64,000 nucleotides of DNA from Micromonospora avicenniae. GTDB taxonomy: Bacteria; Actinomycetota; Actinomycetes; Mycobacteriales; Micromonosporaceae. The stretch covers positions 46,252-110,251 of the forward strand of contig NZ_FTNF01000018.1 in assembly GCF_900156065.1 (NCBI RefSeq). The letters run 5' to 3'. Positions 55,322 to 63,648 of the stretch are shown here, piece after piece. The stretch's first letter is position 1. Every line of letters begins with the position of its first letter. The notes beneath the pieces were generated by a model. It was not told the DNA's origin. It saw only the letters and a program-made list of their open reading frames with translations, and made no database searches. A program made the translations under genes and the position numbers.

Positions 55322-55987
55322 TCACTCAGGCAGGTGTCCGATGTCGACGAGCTGACGGGCCTGCCGGCCCGAGTTGAGACTCTTCGCCCGGTACATCGAG
55401 GCGTCCGCCTGGCGTAGTGCCTCGGGTAGCTGGGTCGGGCCGGTGACCGGCGCGAGGCCCACCGAGGCCGTGACCCGCAGGGTGAAGCCGCCCATCGAGA
55501 TGGGCGCGGCGAGCATCTCGTAGAGCCGCCGGCTGGCATGGTCGATCCAGCGCCGGTCGAGGGTCGGAGTAACCAGCAGGCCGGCGAACTCGTCACCACC
55601 GAGTCGGGCCACGAGGTTGTCGCCGGCGAACGCGGCCAGGCGCTCCGCCATGCTGATCAGCACCTGGTCGCCCGCCGCGTGCCCGTACTGGTCGTTGACC
55701 TGCTTGAAGTCGTCCAGGTCGAGCACGACGGCCACCACCGACCGTCCGGAGGCGTCGGTGAGCAGCGCCGCCGCCAGCCGGTAGAAGGCGCGGCGGTTGG
55801 GTAGGCCGGTCAGCGGGTCGTGGCTGGCGGCGTGTCGCTCGGCGGCAAGTTCCGCCTGCAGGTGCTCCAGCTCGGCCTCGGCCTGTAGCGCCCGGCGGCG
55901 CAGTTGCCACGAGGAGATCAGTGCCCCCGCGGCGCAGATGCCGGACGCCACACTCACCGGATCCGGCACCCCGAGCCCTCCCGTCAC
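55322..55987 (-). CDS. GGDEF diguanylate cyclase
   Basis: About 221 residues. An N-terminal hydrophobic helix (VASGICAAGALISSW) and a short coiled coil (ALQAEAELEHLQAELAAERH) precede the GGDEF domain (about residues 55-215): HDPLTGLPNRRAFYRL, LDLDDFKQVNDQYGHAAGD and RLGGDEFAGLL with an intact active-site GGDEF, so synthesis of cyclic di-GMP is expected. The RxxD inhibitory site normally five residues upstream of GGDEF is absent, suggesting no product inhibition. The frame is open far upstream through the DUF397 region; the GTG at 55987 is chosen because homology begins there and it overlaps a short upstream frame. No PAS or other sensor domain is present. Confidence 0.85.
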   Translation of the reverse strand: MTGGLGVPDPVSVASGICAAGALISSWQLRRRALQAEAELEHLQAELAAERHAASHDPLTGLPNRRAFYRLAAALLTDASGRSVVAVVLDLDDFKQVNDQYGHAAGDQVLISMAERLAAFAGDNLVARLGGDEFAGLLVTPTLDRRWIDHASRRLYEMLAAPISMGGFTLRVTASVGLAPVTGPTQLPEALRQADASMYRAKSLNSGRQARQLVDIGHLPE

Positions 55988-56097
55988 GCCAGCGCCCGGG
56001 TTCCGACATGCCCGGGCGGGCCTTCGTTGTCCCTGGTCACGGCCCAGGTTAGGTAACTCAACGTGAACAGATAAGTACTGTTCACGTGGGTTATCAT
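55984..56097 (-). CDS. Possible 37-residue ORF coupled to the GGDEF gene
   Basis: ATG at 56097 opens a 37-residue frame (begins MITHVNSTYLFTLSYLTWAV) whose TGA overlaps the GGDEF GTG in a GTGA tetranucleotide. The N-terminal half is hydrophobic. The 27-bp dyad at 56061-56087 lies inside it, so if that dyad is a promoter-operator this frame is not translated from its ATG. Low support. Confidence 0.25.
   Translation of the reverse strand: MITHVNSTYLFTLSYLTWAVTRDNEGPPGHVGTRALA
56061..56087. promoter_or_regulatory. 27-bp perfect dyad, candidate operator
   Basis: ACGTGAACAG (56061-56070) - ATAAGTA - CTGTTCACGT (56078-56087): perfect 10-bp arms. It lies between the divergent GGDEF and DUF397 genes. 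A 7-base AT-rich spacer is typical of a dimeric regulator site; the XRE protein encoded at 56573 is a candidate binder. Confidence 0.7.
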
Positions 56098-56225
56098 GCT
56101 CGCCGTCCGATGCAGATGCAATAGCAGATGCACGTGCAGCAGCGTCCGATGTCGACACTCTCTCCGCGCCGCCACCGCTCCTCCCCACGGCATCGGCCGG
56201 CTCCTGAACAGAAAGACCCCTCCTC

Positions 56226-56465
56226 ATGCAGCAGCCGATGAACGGTGTCCCCGCCGACCAGCTCCCCCCGCTGGACTGGCAGAAGAGCCGCCGGAGCAAC
56301 CCCAGCGGCAACTGCGTCGAGCTGGCGGAGCTGCCCGGGGGTGGCGGCGTGGCCATTCGCAACTCGCGCTACCCGGACGGACCCGCGCTCATCTACACGG
56401 TCGACGAGATCACCGCCTTCGTGCTCGGCGCCCGCGACGGCGACTTCGACCATCTGATCGCCTGA
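56226..56465 (+). CDS. DUF397 protein
   Basis: A 79-residue protein of the DUF397 family. DWQKSRRSNPSGNCVELAEL (about residues 17-36) is the signature (W-x-K-S-x-x-S-x-x-x-x-x-C-V-E), and VAIRNSRYPDGPALIYT with FVLGARDGDFDHL completes the domain. DUF397 proteins are nearly always paired with a DUF5753 XRE regulator in actinomycetes and probably modulate it, as in the WhiJ and BldB-linked systems. Here the DUF397 gene comes before its XRE partner, on the same strand. An ATG at 56238 is an alternative start. Confidence 0.92.
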   Translation: MQQPMNGVPADQLPPLDWQKSRRSNPSGNCVELAELPGGGGVAIRNSRYPDGPALIYTVDEITAFVLGARDGDFDHLIA

Positions 56466-56572
56466 CCGTCACCGCCGGTGCGCGCGTGGTACACCTCCTG
56501 CGCGCGTCCGTGGCATGCTTACTGGTCGGTCGGGCCGGGTGCCCGACCGAGCTGGTACGCGGAGGTCGGCAC

Positions 56573-57460
56573 GTGACGATTGTTCCCGCCGACGGCGGCC
56601 CGACGACCGGGCCGACCGTGCTGCGCATGCTGCTCGGCGCCCAGCTGCGCCGCCTGCGTGAGTCCAGCGGGGTCACCCGTGAGGGCGCCGGATGGGAGAT
56701 CCGCGCCTCCGAGTCGAAGATCAGCCGGATGGAGCTCGGCCGGGTCGGCTTCAAGGAACGCGACGTCGCCGACCTGCTCACCCTCTACGGCGTCAAGGAC
56801 GACGAGGAGCGGGAGGTACTGCTCAAACTCGCCCGGGACGCGAACAGCCCCGGCTGGTGGCACCGGTACGGCGACGTGCTGCCCAGCTGGTTCCAGTCCT
56901 ACCTCGGTCTGGAGGCCGCGGCGGCGCTGATCCGCACGTACGAGGTGCAGTTCGTTCCCGGGTTGCTGCAGACCCCCGCGTACGCCCGGGCGGTGGTGCT
57001 GCTCGGGCACGGCACGGCGGCGCCCGATGAGATCGACAGGCGGGTGGGCCTGCGCGTTCGGCGCCAGGAACTGCTGCGCCGGGCGGATCCACCGCAGCTG
57101 TGGGCCGTGCTGGACGAGGCGGCGCTGCGCCGCCCGATCGGCGGCCCGGAGGTGATGCGAGGCCAGCTGAGCGCGCTCATCGAGGCGACCCGGTCGCCGA
57201 ACATCCGGTTGCAGATCATCCCGTTCACCGCTGGCGGGCACGCCGCCGCCGGGGGAGCGTTCAGCATCCTGCGCTTCGGCGACCAGGACCTGCCCGACAT
57301 CGTCTACATCGAGCAGTTGACCAGCGCCATCTACCTGGACAAGCGTGACGACCTGGACCATTACGCGCTGGCCATGGAGCGGCTCTGCGTCGAGGCCGAA
57401 CCGCCGGAGCGTACCCCGGAGCTGCTCACGCGCCTGCGCGACGACCTCTATCCGGGCTGA
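56573..57460 (+). CDS. XRE family regulator with DUF5753
   Basis: A 295-residue regulator. The N-terminal Cro/CI-type helix-turn-helix lies at about residues 18-70 (LGAQLRRLRESSGVTREGAG, ASESKISRMELGRVGF). The DUF5753 sensor domain covers the rest: WWHRYGDVLPSWFQSYLGLE, YEVQFVPGLLQTPAYARAVV, LWAVLDEAALRRPIGGP, IQIIPF-like LQIIPFTAGG and DIVYIEQLTSAIYLD are diagnostic. It controls developmental or secondary-metabolism genes in relatives. GGAGG lies 7 bases before the GTG at 56573. It forms a pair with the DUF397 gene 107 bases upstream. Confidence 0.93.
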   Translation: MTIVPADGGPTTGPTVLRMLLGAQLRRLRESSGVTREGAGWEIRASESKISRMELGRVGFKERDVADLLTLYGVKDDEEREVLLKLARDANSPGWWHRYGDVLPSWFQSYLGLEAAAALIRTYEVQFVPGLLQTPAYARAVVLLGHGTAAPDEIDRRVGLRVRRQELLRRADPPQLWAVLDEAALRRPIGGPEVMRGQLSALIEATRSPNIRLQIIPFTAGGHAAAGGAFSILRFGDQDLPDIVYIEQLTSAIYLDKRDDLDHYALAMERLCVEAEPPERTPELLTRLRDDLYPG

Positions 57461-57595
57461 CCGTCGCGCGGACGCCCCGGATTCGCGCACCGAGCCGATC
57501 TCGTACCGGCCATCCGGGCACGAGCGAGCCAGCCGGTGCGGAATCGGGCACCGAAAGTGGTGGCGTACGGCGGCGGCCAGGCAGACTGGACGGCC

Positions 57596-59077
57596 ATGTC
57601 GCCGTTCACGCCCGCACTCCGGTTGCACGATCGGTACGTCCTGCGCGAGCGCATCGGCCTCGGCGGGATGTCCGAGGTGTGGCGCGCCGACGACGAGGTG
57701 CTCGGCCGGTCCGTCGCGGTCAAGGCCCTCGCCACGGAACTCGCCGCCGACCCGGAGCTGCGGGCCACCATCCGGCGCGAGGCTCGCGCCGCCGCCCGGC
57801 TGACCCACCCACACGTCACCCAGGTGTACGACTACGGCGAGGCGACCCTGCCCGGAGGCGAGGTGGTGCCGTACCTCGTCATGGAGCTGGTCGACGGCCA
57901 CAACCTGGCCGACCGGGTCGCCGGCGGCCCGCTCCCGTGGCCCGAGGCGGTCCGGACGGCCGGGCAGGTCGCCTCCGCTCTCGCCGCCGCGCACCGGATG
58001 GGGGTGGTGCACCGCGACATCAAGCCGGGCAACGTGATGCTCACCGAGACCGGCGCCAAGGTGCTCGACTTCGGCATCGCCACGCTCGCCGGCCCGCAGC
58101 ACCCGCTCGCCGGGCAGACCGCCGAGCTGCTCATGGGCACCCCGGCCTACGTCGCCCCGGAGCGGCTCTCCGCCGGCCCGTCCGACCCGGCCAGCGACGT
58201 GTACGCCCTCGGCGCGCTGCTCTACCGCACCCTCACCGGCCGAGCGCCGCTGCCCGTGCAGACCTGGGAGGACGCGGTCGAGGTGCACCAGCGGCACCGC
58301 CCAGTGCCGCCGCTGCGCGTTCCCGGACTGCCGGCCGACATCGCCGACCTGGTCCTGTCGTGCCTCGCCGCGGATCCGGACCGGCGGCCGAGCGCGGCGC
58401 AGCTCGCGACCCGATTCGGCGCCGTCCCGGCCGACCCGCCCACCGCGGTCCTGCACAACTCGCTTGCCGATCCGGCCACCACCGCCCTGCGACCCCGTCC
58501 GGCCGGGCGGGCGGCTGTCGCGTCCGCGCAGGCCCCCACCCTGATCGACCAGCCGCCCAGCGCGCCCCGGCGTCCCGTCCCGGCACCCCGACGGCGGTCC
58601 CGCAGCCCACTCGCCGCGATCATGGCCGCCGCTCTGGTGCTCGTGATCGCCCTGGGGGTGATGCTCGCCCTCGACAACGACCGGGGAACACCATCGGCCG
58701 CCGGTACGGCGAGCGCCACCCCACAGTCACCGTCGACCTCCGCCGCGCCCGAGCCGCCGCCGTCGACGTCCCCACCCGCGCCGGCGACCGAGGCACCCGG
58801 GCCGATCGACCTGCGGCAGCTCGCCACCGAGTTCGTGGCACTTCTCGTACAGGCGCAGGCGCAGGACCAGGTCGACCGGCGGACCGCCGACGACCTGCGC
58901 GACGAACTGACCGACCTCGTCCGCGGCAAGCCGAAGGACCGGGCCAAGCACGTACGGAAACTGCGCGAACGGATCGCTGAAGCGGCCAAGCGGGACGAAC
59001 TCTCCTCAGGGGTGGCGGACCGGCTGGACGACCTGCTCGAACGCGTAGAGGTGCAGGTCGGTCGCAACGACGGCTGA
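57596..59077 (+). CDS. Membrane-anchored Ser/Thr protein kinase (PknB-like)
   Basis: A 493-residue Hanks-type kinase. Kinase domain (about residues 12-275): glycine loop IGLGGMSEVWRA, VAVKAL (ATP Lys), VVHRDIKPGNVML (catalytic loop), VLDFGIA (metal Asp), GTPAYVAPERL (P+1 loop) and DVYALGALLYRTLTG. A Pro/Ala-rich juxtamembrane part follows, then one transmembrane helix (LAAIMAAALVLVIALGVMLAL, about 344-364). An extracytoplasmic Pro/Ser/Thr stretch ends in a helical, highly charged region (about 405-493) without PASTA repeats, so the outside sensor differs from PknB. No substrate gene is adjacent. Confidence 0.93.
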   Translation: MSPFTPALRLHDRYVLRERIGLGGMSEVWRADDEVLGRSVAVKALATELAADPELRATIRREARAAARLTHPHVTQVYDYGEATLPGGEVVPYLVMELVDGHNLADRVAGGPLPWPEAVRTAGQVASALAAAHRMGVVHRDIKPGNVMLTETGAKVLDFGIATLAGPQHPLAGQTAELLMGTPAYVAPERLSAGPSDPASDVYALGALLYRTLTGRAPLPVQTWEDAVEVHQRHRPVPPLRVPGLPADIADLVLSCLAADPDRRPSAAQLATRFGAVPADPPTAVLHNSLADPATTALRPRPAGRAAVASAQAPTLIDQPPSAPRRPVPAPRRRSRSPLAAIMAAALVLVIALGVMLALDNDRGTPSAAGTASATPQSPSTSAAPEPPPSTSPPAPATEAPGPIDLRQLATEFVALLVQAQAQDQVDRRTADDLRDELTDLVRGKPKDRAKHVRKLRERIAEAAKRDELSSGVADRLDDLLERVEVQVGRNDG

Positions 59078-59151
59078 GCCCTTTCCGATCCGCTCAGATG
59101 TCACCGGCCGCCCGCCGCCACCGCGGCATCGGCCGCGCGGCCGATCGGCGC

Positions 59152-59994
59152 TCAGTCCAGCTCCACCGCAGCACCGACAGCCACTCGGCCGGGCGTGACC
59201 ACCTGGGCGTACGCGCCGACGCACGGCAGCCGCCCGAGGCCGGGCAGCGGCTCGATCCGGTTCAGACGAGCCGGCGCCCGCAGCGCGTCCGGCCGCTGGG
59301 GCAGCCGGCCGTGCGCCAGGGTCGGCACCGCACACCGTGGCGTCGGCGCGAGCACCCGCAGCACCAGGTCCCCACCGATCCGCAACCGGCGGCCCACCCA
59401 GCCGTTCTCCACGAACCCGGTGTCCGACGTCGCCACGACCAGGTTCGGTCGGTAGCGCTCCGCCTCGGGCGTACCGTCGGGCAGCTCGACGCCGAGCCGG
59501 TCGAGCGTGGCGGTGGTGATCAGGTGGACCGGGGCGAAGTCGAAGAAGGTGCCGGGTGCGGCGCTGCCGAGCGGGCTCTGATCCACCGGCACGACGGCGG
59601 TGACGCCGGCGTCGAGCACGGCCTCCGGAACGGCCCGGTCCAGGGTCGCGCCCTCGGGTGGCGTGCCGGTGAGTGTCACCGGCGCGCGGAGCATCGAGGA
59701 GAGCAGGTCGTCCACCTGCTCGTCCTGGGCGGACACCGTGCGACCGTCGGGCAGGGTGATCCGGACCGGGCCCGGGGCGGCGCCGGCGGCCTGGAACGTG
59801 AGCAGGTCGCGCCACCGTCGTGGGTCCTTCGCGCTGACCACCCGCCCGGTCTCGCGGTGCAGCAGTGCGAGCCGACGGTCGCCCTGTACGCCGCTCGGGC
59901 CGACCGTCGCCGTGATCAGCCGCTCACCGAGCATCGACTTGATTGGATATCGCCAGAGCTGCGTCACCCGGCCGCCCACCCGCTCACCCGACAC
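59152..59994 (-). CDS. MOSC domain protein
   Basis: A 280-residue protein with an N-terminal MOSC beta-barrel (VTQLWRYPIKSMLGERLITA, about residues 9-28, and GDRRLALLHRETG) and a C-terminal MOSC domain (RPNLVV at about 182; RIGGDLVLRVLAPTPRCAVP at about 207-226). The Cys in the latter is the conserved cysteine that handles the sulfur of the molybdenum cofactor in sulfurase C-terminal and mARC-type proteins. It probably binds a sulfurated Mo cofactor, either as a reductase like YcbX or as a carrier. It is convergent with the kinase gene and divergent from the DedA gene. The GTG start is tentative. Confidence 0.88.
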   Translation of the reverse strand: MSGERVGGRVTQLWRYPIKSMLGERLITATVGPSGVQGDRRLALLHRETGRVVSAKDPRRWRDLLTFQAAGAAPGPVRITLPDGRTVSAQDEQVDDLLSSMLRAPVTLTGTPPEGATLDRAVPEAVLDAGVTAVVPVDQSPLGSAAPGTFFDFAPVHLITTATLDRLGVELPDGTPEAERYRPNLVVATSDTGFVENGWVGRRLRIGGDLVLRVLAPTPRCAVPTLAHGRLPQRPDALRAPARLNRIEPLPGLGRLPCVGAYAQVVTPGRVAVGAAVELD

Positions 59995-60143
59995 GCGCCC
60001 ACTCTAATCGCCGTTGATCTCCGACCCGTAGCCGCCGGACGTCGGGGGCTGCGGTTTTCCGCAACCCGGTGCTGTGGCTTCACCGCGCGCTTGGAAGGCC
60101 ATCCTCATGTTCGCCTCCCAGGAACAGTTCGTAGCGTTGACCC

Positions 60144-60932
60144 ATGATTCGAACCCCGCACGCCCTGCTCGCCACGGGAGGTCTCGCGGCGGACGCCCCG
60201 CCGCAGGACGGGATCGTCGGCTACGTCACGGACCTGGTGGAACGGCTCGGTGGACCGGGCGCAGGCCTGGCCGTGGCGCTGGAGAACCTCTTCCCGCCGA
60301 TCCCGAGCGAGGTCATCCTGCCGCTGGCCGGTTTCGTCGCCGGCCAAGGCCGGATGAGCGTGGTCGGGGCGATCTTCTGGACGACGCTCGGCTCACTGCT
60401 CGGCGCCCTGGCCCTCTACGGGATCGGAGCCGCGCTCGGTCGCGACCGGATTCGGGCGGTCGCGGCGAAGCTGCCACTGGTCAAACTCAGCGACGTGGAC
60501 CGGACCGAGGCCTGGTTCATCCGGCACGGTGTGAAAGCGGTCTTCTTCGGGCGGATGATTCCGATCTTCCGGAGCCTGATCTCCATCCCGGCCGGCGTGG
60601 AGCGGATGCCGATCGCCATCTTCGCCCTCTACACGACACTCGGCAGCCTGATCTGGAACAGCACGTTCGTGTTCGCCGGCTACCTGCTCGGCGACAACTG
60701 GCACCTGGTCGAGGGCTACGTCGGCATACTCCAGAACGTCGTGATCGTGGTGTGCGCGGCGGCGGTCGCCTGGTTCGTGGTGACCCGGGTGCGTCGCGCC
60801 CGCCGCGCCCGCCAGGAGCCGGAACCGGCGACGGTTCCCAACCCGGGGACGGGTGTCCCTGACCCGAGCGGGCGGGGCACCCTCTACCGCAGTGGTGGTT
60901 GGGACGACGGCGGGCACGGCGGGGCACGTTGA
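60144..60932 (+). CDS. DedA family membrane protein
   Basis: A 262-residue polytopic protein of the DedA/VTT family, recently associated with lipid-carrier or phospholipid flipping. ALENLFPPIPSEVILPLAGF (about residues 46-65) is the re-entrant-loop motif with the conserved Glu and Pro residues, and FFGRMIPIFRSLISIPAG (about 134-151) is the second hallmark (F-x-R-x-I/V-P-x-x-R). The C-terminal helix AVAWFVVTRVRRAR is followed by a disordered polar tail. Its stop overlaps the TTG start of the histidine kinase (TTGA), linking it to the two-component system in one operon. Confidence 0.93.
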   Translation: MIRTPHALLATGGLAADAPPQDGIVGYVTDLVERLGGPGAGLAVALENLFPPIPSEVILPLAGFVAGQGRMSVVGAIFWTTLGSLLGALALYGIGAALGRDRIRAVAAKLPLVKLSDVDRTEAWFIRHGVKAVFFGRMIPIFRSLISIPAGVERMPIAIFALYTTLGSLIWNSTFVFAGYLLGDNWHLVEGYVGILQNVVIVVCAAAVAWFVVTRVRRARRARQEPEPATVPNPGTGVPDPSGRGTLYRSGGWDDGGHGGAR

Positions 60933-62059
60933 CCCACCCTGCCCGGGTCGGGGCCGGCGTCGCCGCCGGCGTGCTGACCGCCGCCGGGGACCTGGCCTTC
61001 CTCCTGGCCGCCGCCGTCGCCGCCACCGGGTCCGTGCTCGTGCCGCCGGCCCGCCGCCGGGTCGGCGCGCTGATCCCGCAGTACGCCACGGCGCTGGTAC
61101 GGCTCGAACGTCGCCGGCTCGCCGAGCTGCTCGGCGCGAACGAGCTGCCGCCCATCCGTACGGCCGGCTGGCGGGACGTCACCTATCTCGCGGCCCGGCT
61201 GCTCCCGGGTGCGCTGGGCGCGCTGGCGTACCTGCTGCTTGCGATCGGCGCGGTGCTCGCCTGGATCCTGCTGTCCGCCACCGTGCGCGGTGACCTGTCA
61301 GTGGCGGAGTTCCTACTGCAGGTCGTCATCGGCACGGTGTTGCTGATGTTGAACGTGCAGGCCATCGGCAGCGTGGGCGCGCTGGACGTCCGGATCGCCC
61401 GGTGGCTGCTCGACCAGGGCGCCCGTGCGGCGCTGGAGGATCGGGTTCGCGAGCTGGCCAGCACCCGGGCGGGTGTGATCGCCGCAGTGGACGCCGAACG
61501 CCAGCGCATCGAACGGGATCTGCACGACGGACTACAACAGCGGCTGGTCGCGCTCGGCATGCTGCTCGGCCGGGCGCGGCGCAGCCAGGACACCGAGCGG
61601 ACGTACGCCCTGGTCAAGCAGGCCCACGAGGACGTGCAGCGGGCGCTCGAGGAGTTGCGGGAGGTGGCCTGGCGGGTCTACCCCTCCGCGCTCGAGGAGA
61701 GCGACCTCGGGCAGGTGCTCGGCATGGTCGCCCAACGCTCCACCGTGCCGGTACGGATCCGGTGCGACCTGCCCGTACGACCCGATCGGCAGATCGAGAC
61801 GGTGCTCTACTTCGTGGCCTGCGAGGCGCTCACCAACGCCGCGAAACACGCTGCGGCTAACCTGGTCACGATCGACATCGAGCCGCGGGAGGGGACGATC
61901 CGGATGCGCGTGCGGGACGACGGCACGGGCGGCGCGGACCCCTCCGGCCGCGGCCTGTCCGGGCTGGCCCGCCGGGTCGCCGCGCTGGACGGGCAACTGC
62001 GCGTGGACAGCCCGGCCGGCGGGCCGACGACCGTACTGGCGGAACTGCCGTGCGCGTGA
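60929..62059 (+). CDS. NarL-type sensor histidine kinase
   Basis: About 376 residues. The N-terminal half has four hydrophobic segments (GVAAGVLTAAGDLAFLLAAA, LPGALGALAYLLLAIGAVLA, FLLQVVIGTVLLMLNVQAIG). The HisKA_3 dimerisation motif IERDLHDGLQQRLVALGML (about residues 192-210) carries the phospho-accepting His, and the HATPase domain shows CEALTNAAKHA (N box) and VRDDGTGGAD (G1). No periplasmic sensor of note is present, so it probably senses the membrane. The TTG at 60929 overlaps the DedA stop; a GTG at 60899 is an alternative. The response regulator gene overlaps its 3' end by 10 bases. Confidence 0.92.
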   Translation: MTHPARVGAGVAAGVLTAAGDLAFLLAAAVAATGSVLVPPARRRVGALIPQYATALVRLERRRLAELLGANELPPIRTAGWRDVTYLAARLLPGALGALAYLLLAIGAVLAWILLSATVRGDLSVAEFLLQVVIGTVLLMLNVQAIGSVGALDVRIARWLLDQGARAALEDRVRELASTRAGVIAAVDAERQRIERDLHDGLQQRLVALGMLLGRARRSQDTERTYALVKQAHEDVQRALEELREVAWRVYPSALEESDLGQVLGMVAQRSTVPVRIRCDLPVRPDRQIETVLYFVACEALTNAAKHAAANLVTIDIEPREGTIRMRVRDDGTGGADPSGRGLSGLARRVAALDGQLRVDSPAGGPTTVLAELPCA

Positions 62060-62694
62060 CGCTCGCGGAGGACTCCACGCTCCTGCGGGAGGGGCTGGCA
62101 CGGCTGCTCGTCGAGGAGGGCCACGTGGTGGTCGCCTCCGTCGGCAGCGCCGATGAACTGCTCGAAGCGGTCGACCGCGAACGCCCCGACGTGGTCGTCA
62201 CCGATGTCCGGATGCCACCCAACCACAGCGACGACGGCCTGCGCGCCGCATTGGAGATCCGCCACCGCTGGCCCGACACCGCCGTTCTCGTACTGTCCCA
62301 GTACGTCGAGAAGCGGTACGCCAGCCGCCTGCTCGCCGACCGCCCCGAGGGCGTCGGGTACCTGCTCAAGGACCGGGTCGCCCAGGTCGACGACTTCCTC
62401 GACGCCCTGGACCGGGTGTACGCGGGGGCGACCGCCTTGGACCCGGAGGTGGTACGCCAGGTCGTGTCCGGCTCGGACCGCACCGATCCGCTCAACCGGC
62501 TGAGCGCGCGCGAGCGGGACGTCCTGCACCACATGGCCCAGGGGCATATGAACGCCGCGATCGCCGAGCGCCTGCACGTATCGCTCAGCGCGGTCGAGAA
62601 GCACGTTAACGCGATCTTCGACAAGCTCGACCTGTCCGACGTCACCGGCTACAGCCGCAGAGTGCTGGCGATCCTCCGCTACCTATCCGCCTGA
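62050..62694 (+). CDS. NarL/LuxR family response regulator
   Basis: A 214-residue regulator. Receiver domain (about residues 1-120): VTLAEDSTLLREGLARLL with the acidic pocket, VVVTDVRMPP with the phosphorylated Asp near residue 52, and GYLLKDR with the conserved Lys. The LuxR-type DNA-binding domain (about 148-212) reads LSARERDVLHHMAQGHMNA and VSLSAVEKHVNAIFDKL. It is cotranscribed with the histidine kinase (10-base overlap) and the DedA gene, and likely controls an envelope-stress or transport response. Targets are unknown. Confidence 0.95.
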   Translation: MRVTLAEDSTLLREGLARLLVEEGHVVVASVGSADELLEAVDRERPDVVVTDVRMPPNHSDDGLRAALEIRHRWPDTAVLVLSQYVEKRYASRLLADRPEGVGYLLKDRVAQVDDFLDALDRVYAGATALDPEVVRQVVSGSDRTDPLNRLSARERDVLHHMAQGHMNAAIAERLHVSLSAVEKHVNAIFDKLDLSDVTGYSRRVLAILRYLSA

Positions 62695-62926
62695 CCCGTT
62701 TCAGCAGGCCGGCGGGCCTGCCCGTGCCTCGAAGGCGATCGACGCGGGTCGGGCCGAGTGGGTGGCGCCCCTGATCCGCCTCGGGTCGGGGTCGTGTCGG
62801 TGGCCCGGGCGGTTGATCGCCTCGGGTCGGGCTGTGTGGCCCCTGTGTGGGTTGATCGCCTCGGTCGCGGCCGTGCGGGTGGCCCCGGGAGTGATCGGCT
62901 CGGGTTCAGGTTGGATCGGTTGCCCC
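62695..62926. other. Non-coding, degenerate repeat-like DNA
   Basis: G- and T-rich stretch with loosely repeated GATCGCCTCGGGTCGGG-like phrases (near 62735, 62775, 62815 and 62850). Open frames here give only low-complexity Pro/Arg/Thr sequence on the minus strand. It looks like decayed copies of the adjacent 41-bp array. Confidence 0.5.
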
Positions 62927-63090
62927 TGGGTGGTTGATCGGGTCGGGTTGGGGTCGGGTGGGTGGCCTGGGTGGTTGATCGGGTCGGGTTGGGGTCGGGT
63001 GGGTGGCCTGGGTGGTTGATCGGGTCGGGTTGAGGCCGCCTGGGTGGCCTGGGTGGTTGATCGGGTCGGGTTGAGGCCGCCTGGGTGGCC
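62927..63090. repeat. Four tandem 41-bp repeats
   Basis: Units begin at 62927, 62968, 63009 and 63050, each starting TGGGTGGTTGATCGGGTCGG. Units 1-2 and units 3-4 form two near-identical pairs that differ in the middle (TGGGGTCGGGTGG versus TGAGGCCGCCTGG). A partial fifth copy begins at 63091. Non-coding minisatellite-like array. Confidence 0.92.
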
Positions 63091-63300
63091 TGTGGGTGGC
63101 TTGATCGACTCGGGTTCCTTGATGTCGGGGTGTCCGGGTCGCGTGGATGCCCCGACTTCATGGAGGTCGAGTCGATCATCAGGCGCGCCTGGGGTGAATG
63201 ACGTGTGGTGTCCGGTTCGTGCCCGGGTCGGGATGGCCCGATCCGCCCCGTTGCGTGGTTTGATGGGATTCTGGGGTGTGACCGGTGGCATCCTCGGGCC
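63091..63300. other. Gene-free spacer
   Basis: Contains the decayed fifth 41-bp repeat and no convincing gene or site up to the first SigR-like motif at 63301. Confidence 0.5.
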
Positions 63301-63594
63301 GGAATCGTGGCGGGGCCGCCGGCGTTGAACACCCCCTGACGGCCGAGGTAGCAGCCCGGCCGCGGCAGGTCCTCAAGCCGGTCCGGCAGGGTCCGGAATG
63401 ATGGTGGCCGGCGGCTCGTTGAACGGGGTCCCCGGCCACGGCCTGCGACCCAGACCGGAAGGGCCCCCGGGAACCCCGGGAATGATGGTGGCCCGCCGGT
63501 CGTTGAACACGATTCACGCCGCACGCCGCCGGCCCCGTGTCACAGCGGAGCCCGCCCGGCAAGCCCCGGGAATGACGGCAGGCGGCCGGTCGTT
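63301..63594 (+). promoter_or_regulatory. Array of four SigR-like promoter motifs (GGAAT-N18-GTT)
   Basis: GGAAT begins at 63301, 63395, 63479 and 63569. In every case exactly 18 bases separate it from GTTGAAC (GTT at 63324, 63418, 63502, 63592). GGAAT-N18-GTT is the known consensus for SigR, the disulfide-stress sigma factor of actinomycetes. The spacers are also similar (GATGGTGGCC then CGGTC in copies 2-4), so the units look duplicated at about 84-94 bp intervals. The last copy would start transcription near 63602, giving a leader of about 180 bases before the ORF at 63781. Confidence 0.7.
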
Positions 63595-63648
63595 GAACAC
63601 CGTCCCGGCGCGGTGAAGCCCCCCGCCTCACCCCGGGACACCCGCCCC

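Noticed and set aside
62701..63291. Minus-strand open frame of 196 codons over the 41-bp repeats
   Set aside because: The translation is only repeats rich in Pro, Arg and Thr, with no ribosome site and no domain. The period (41) is not a multiple of three, so a conserved protein repeat is not possible.
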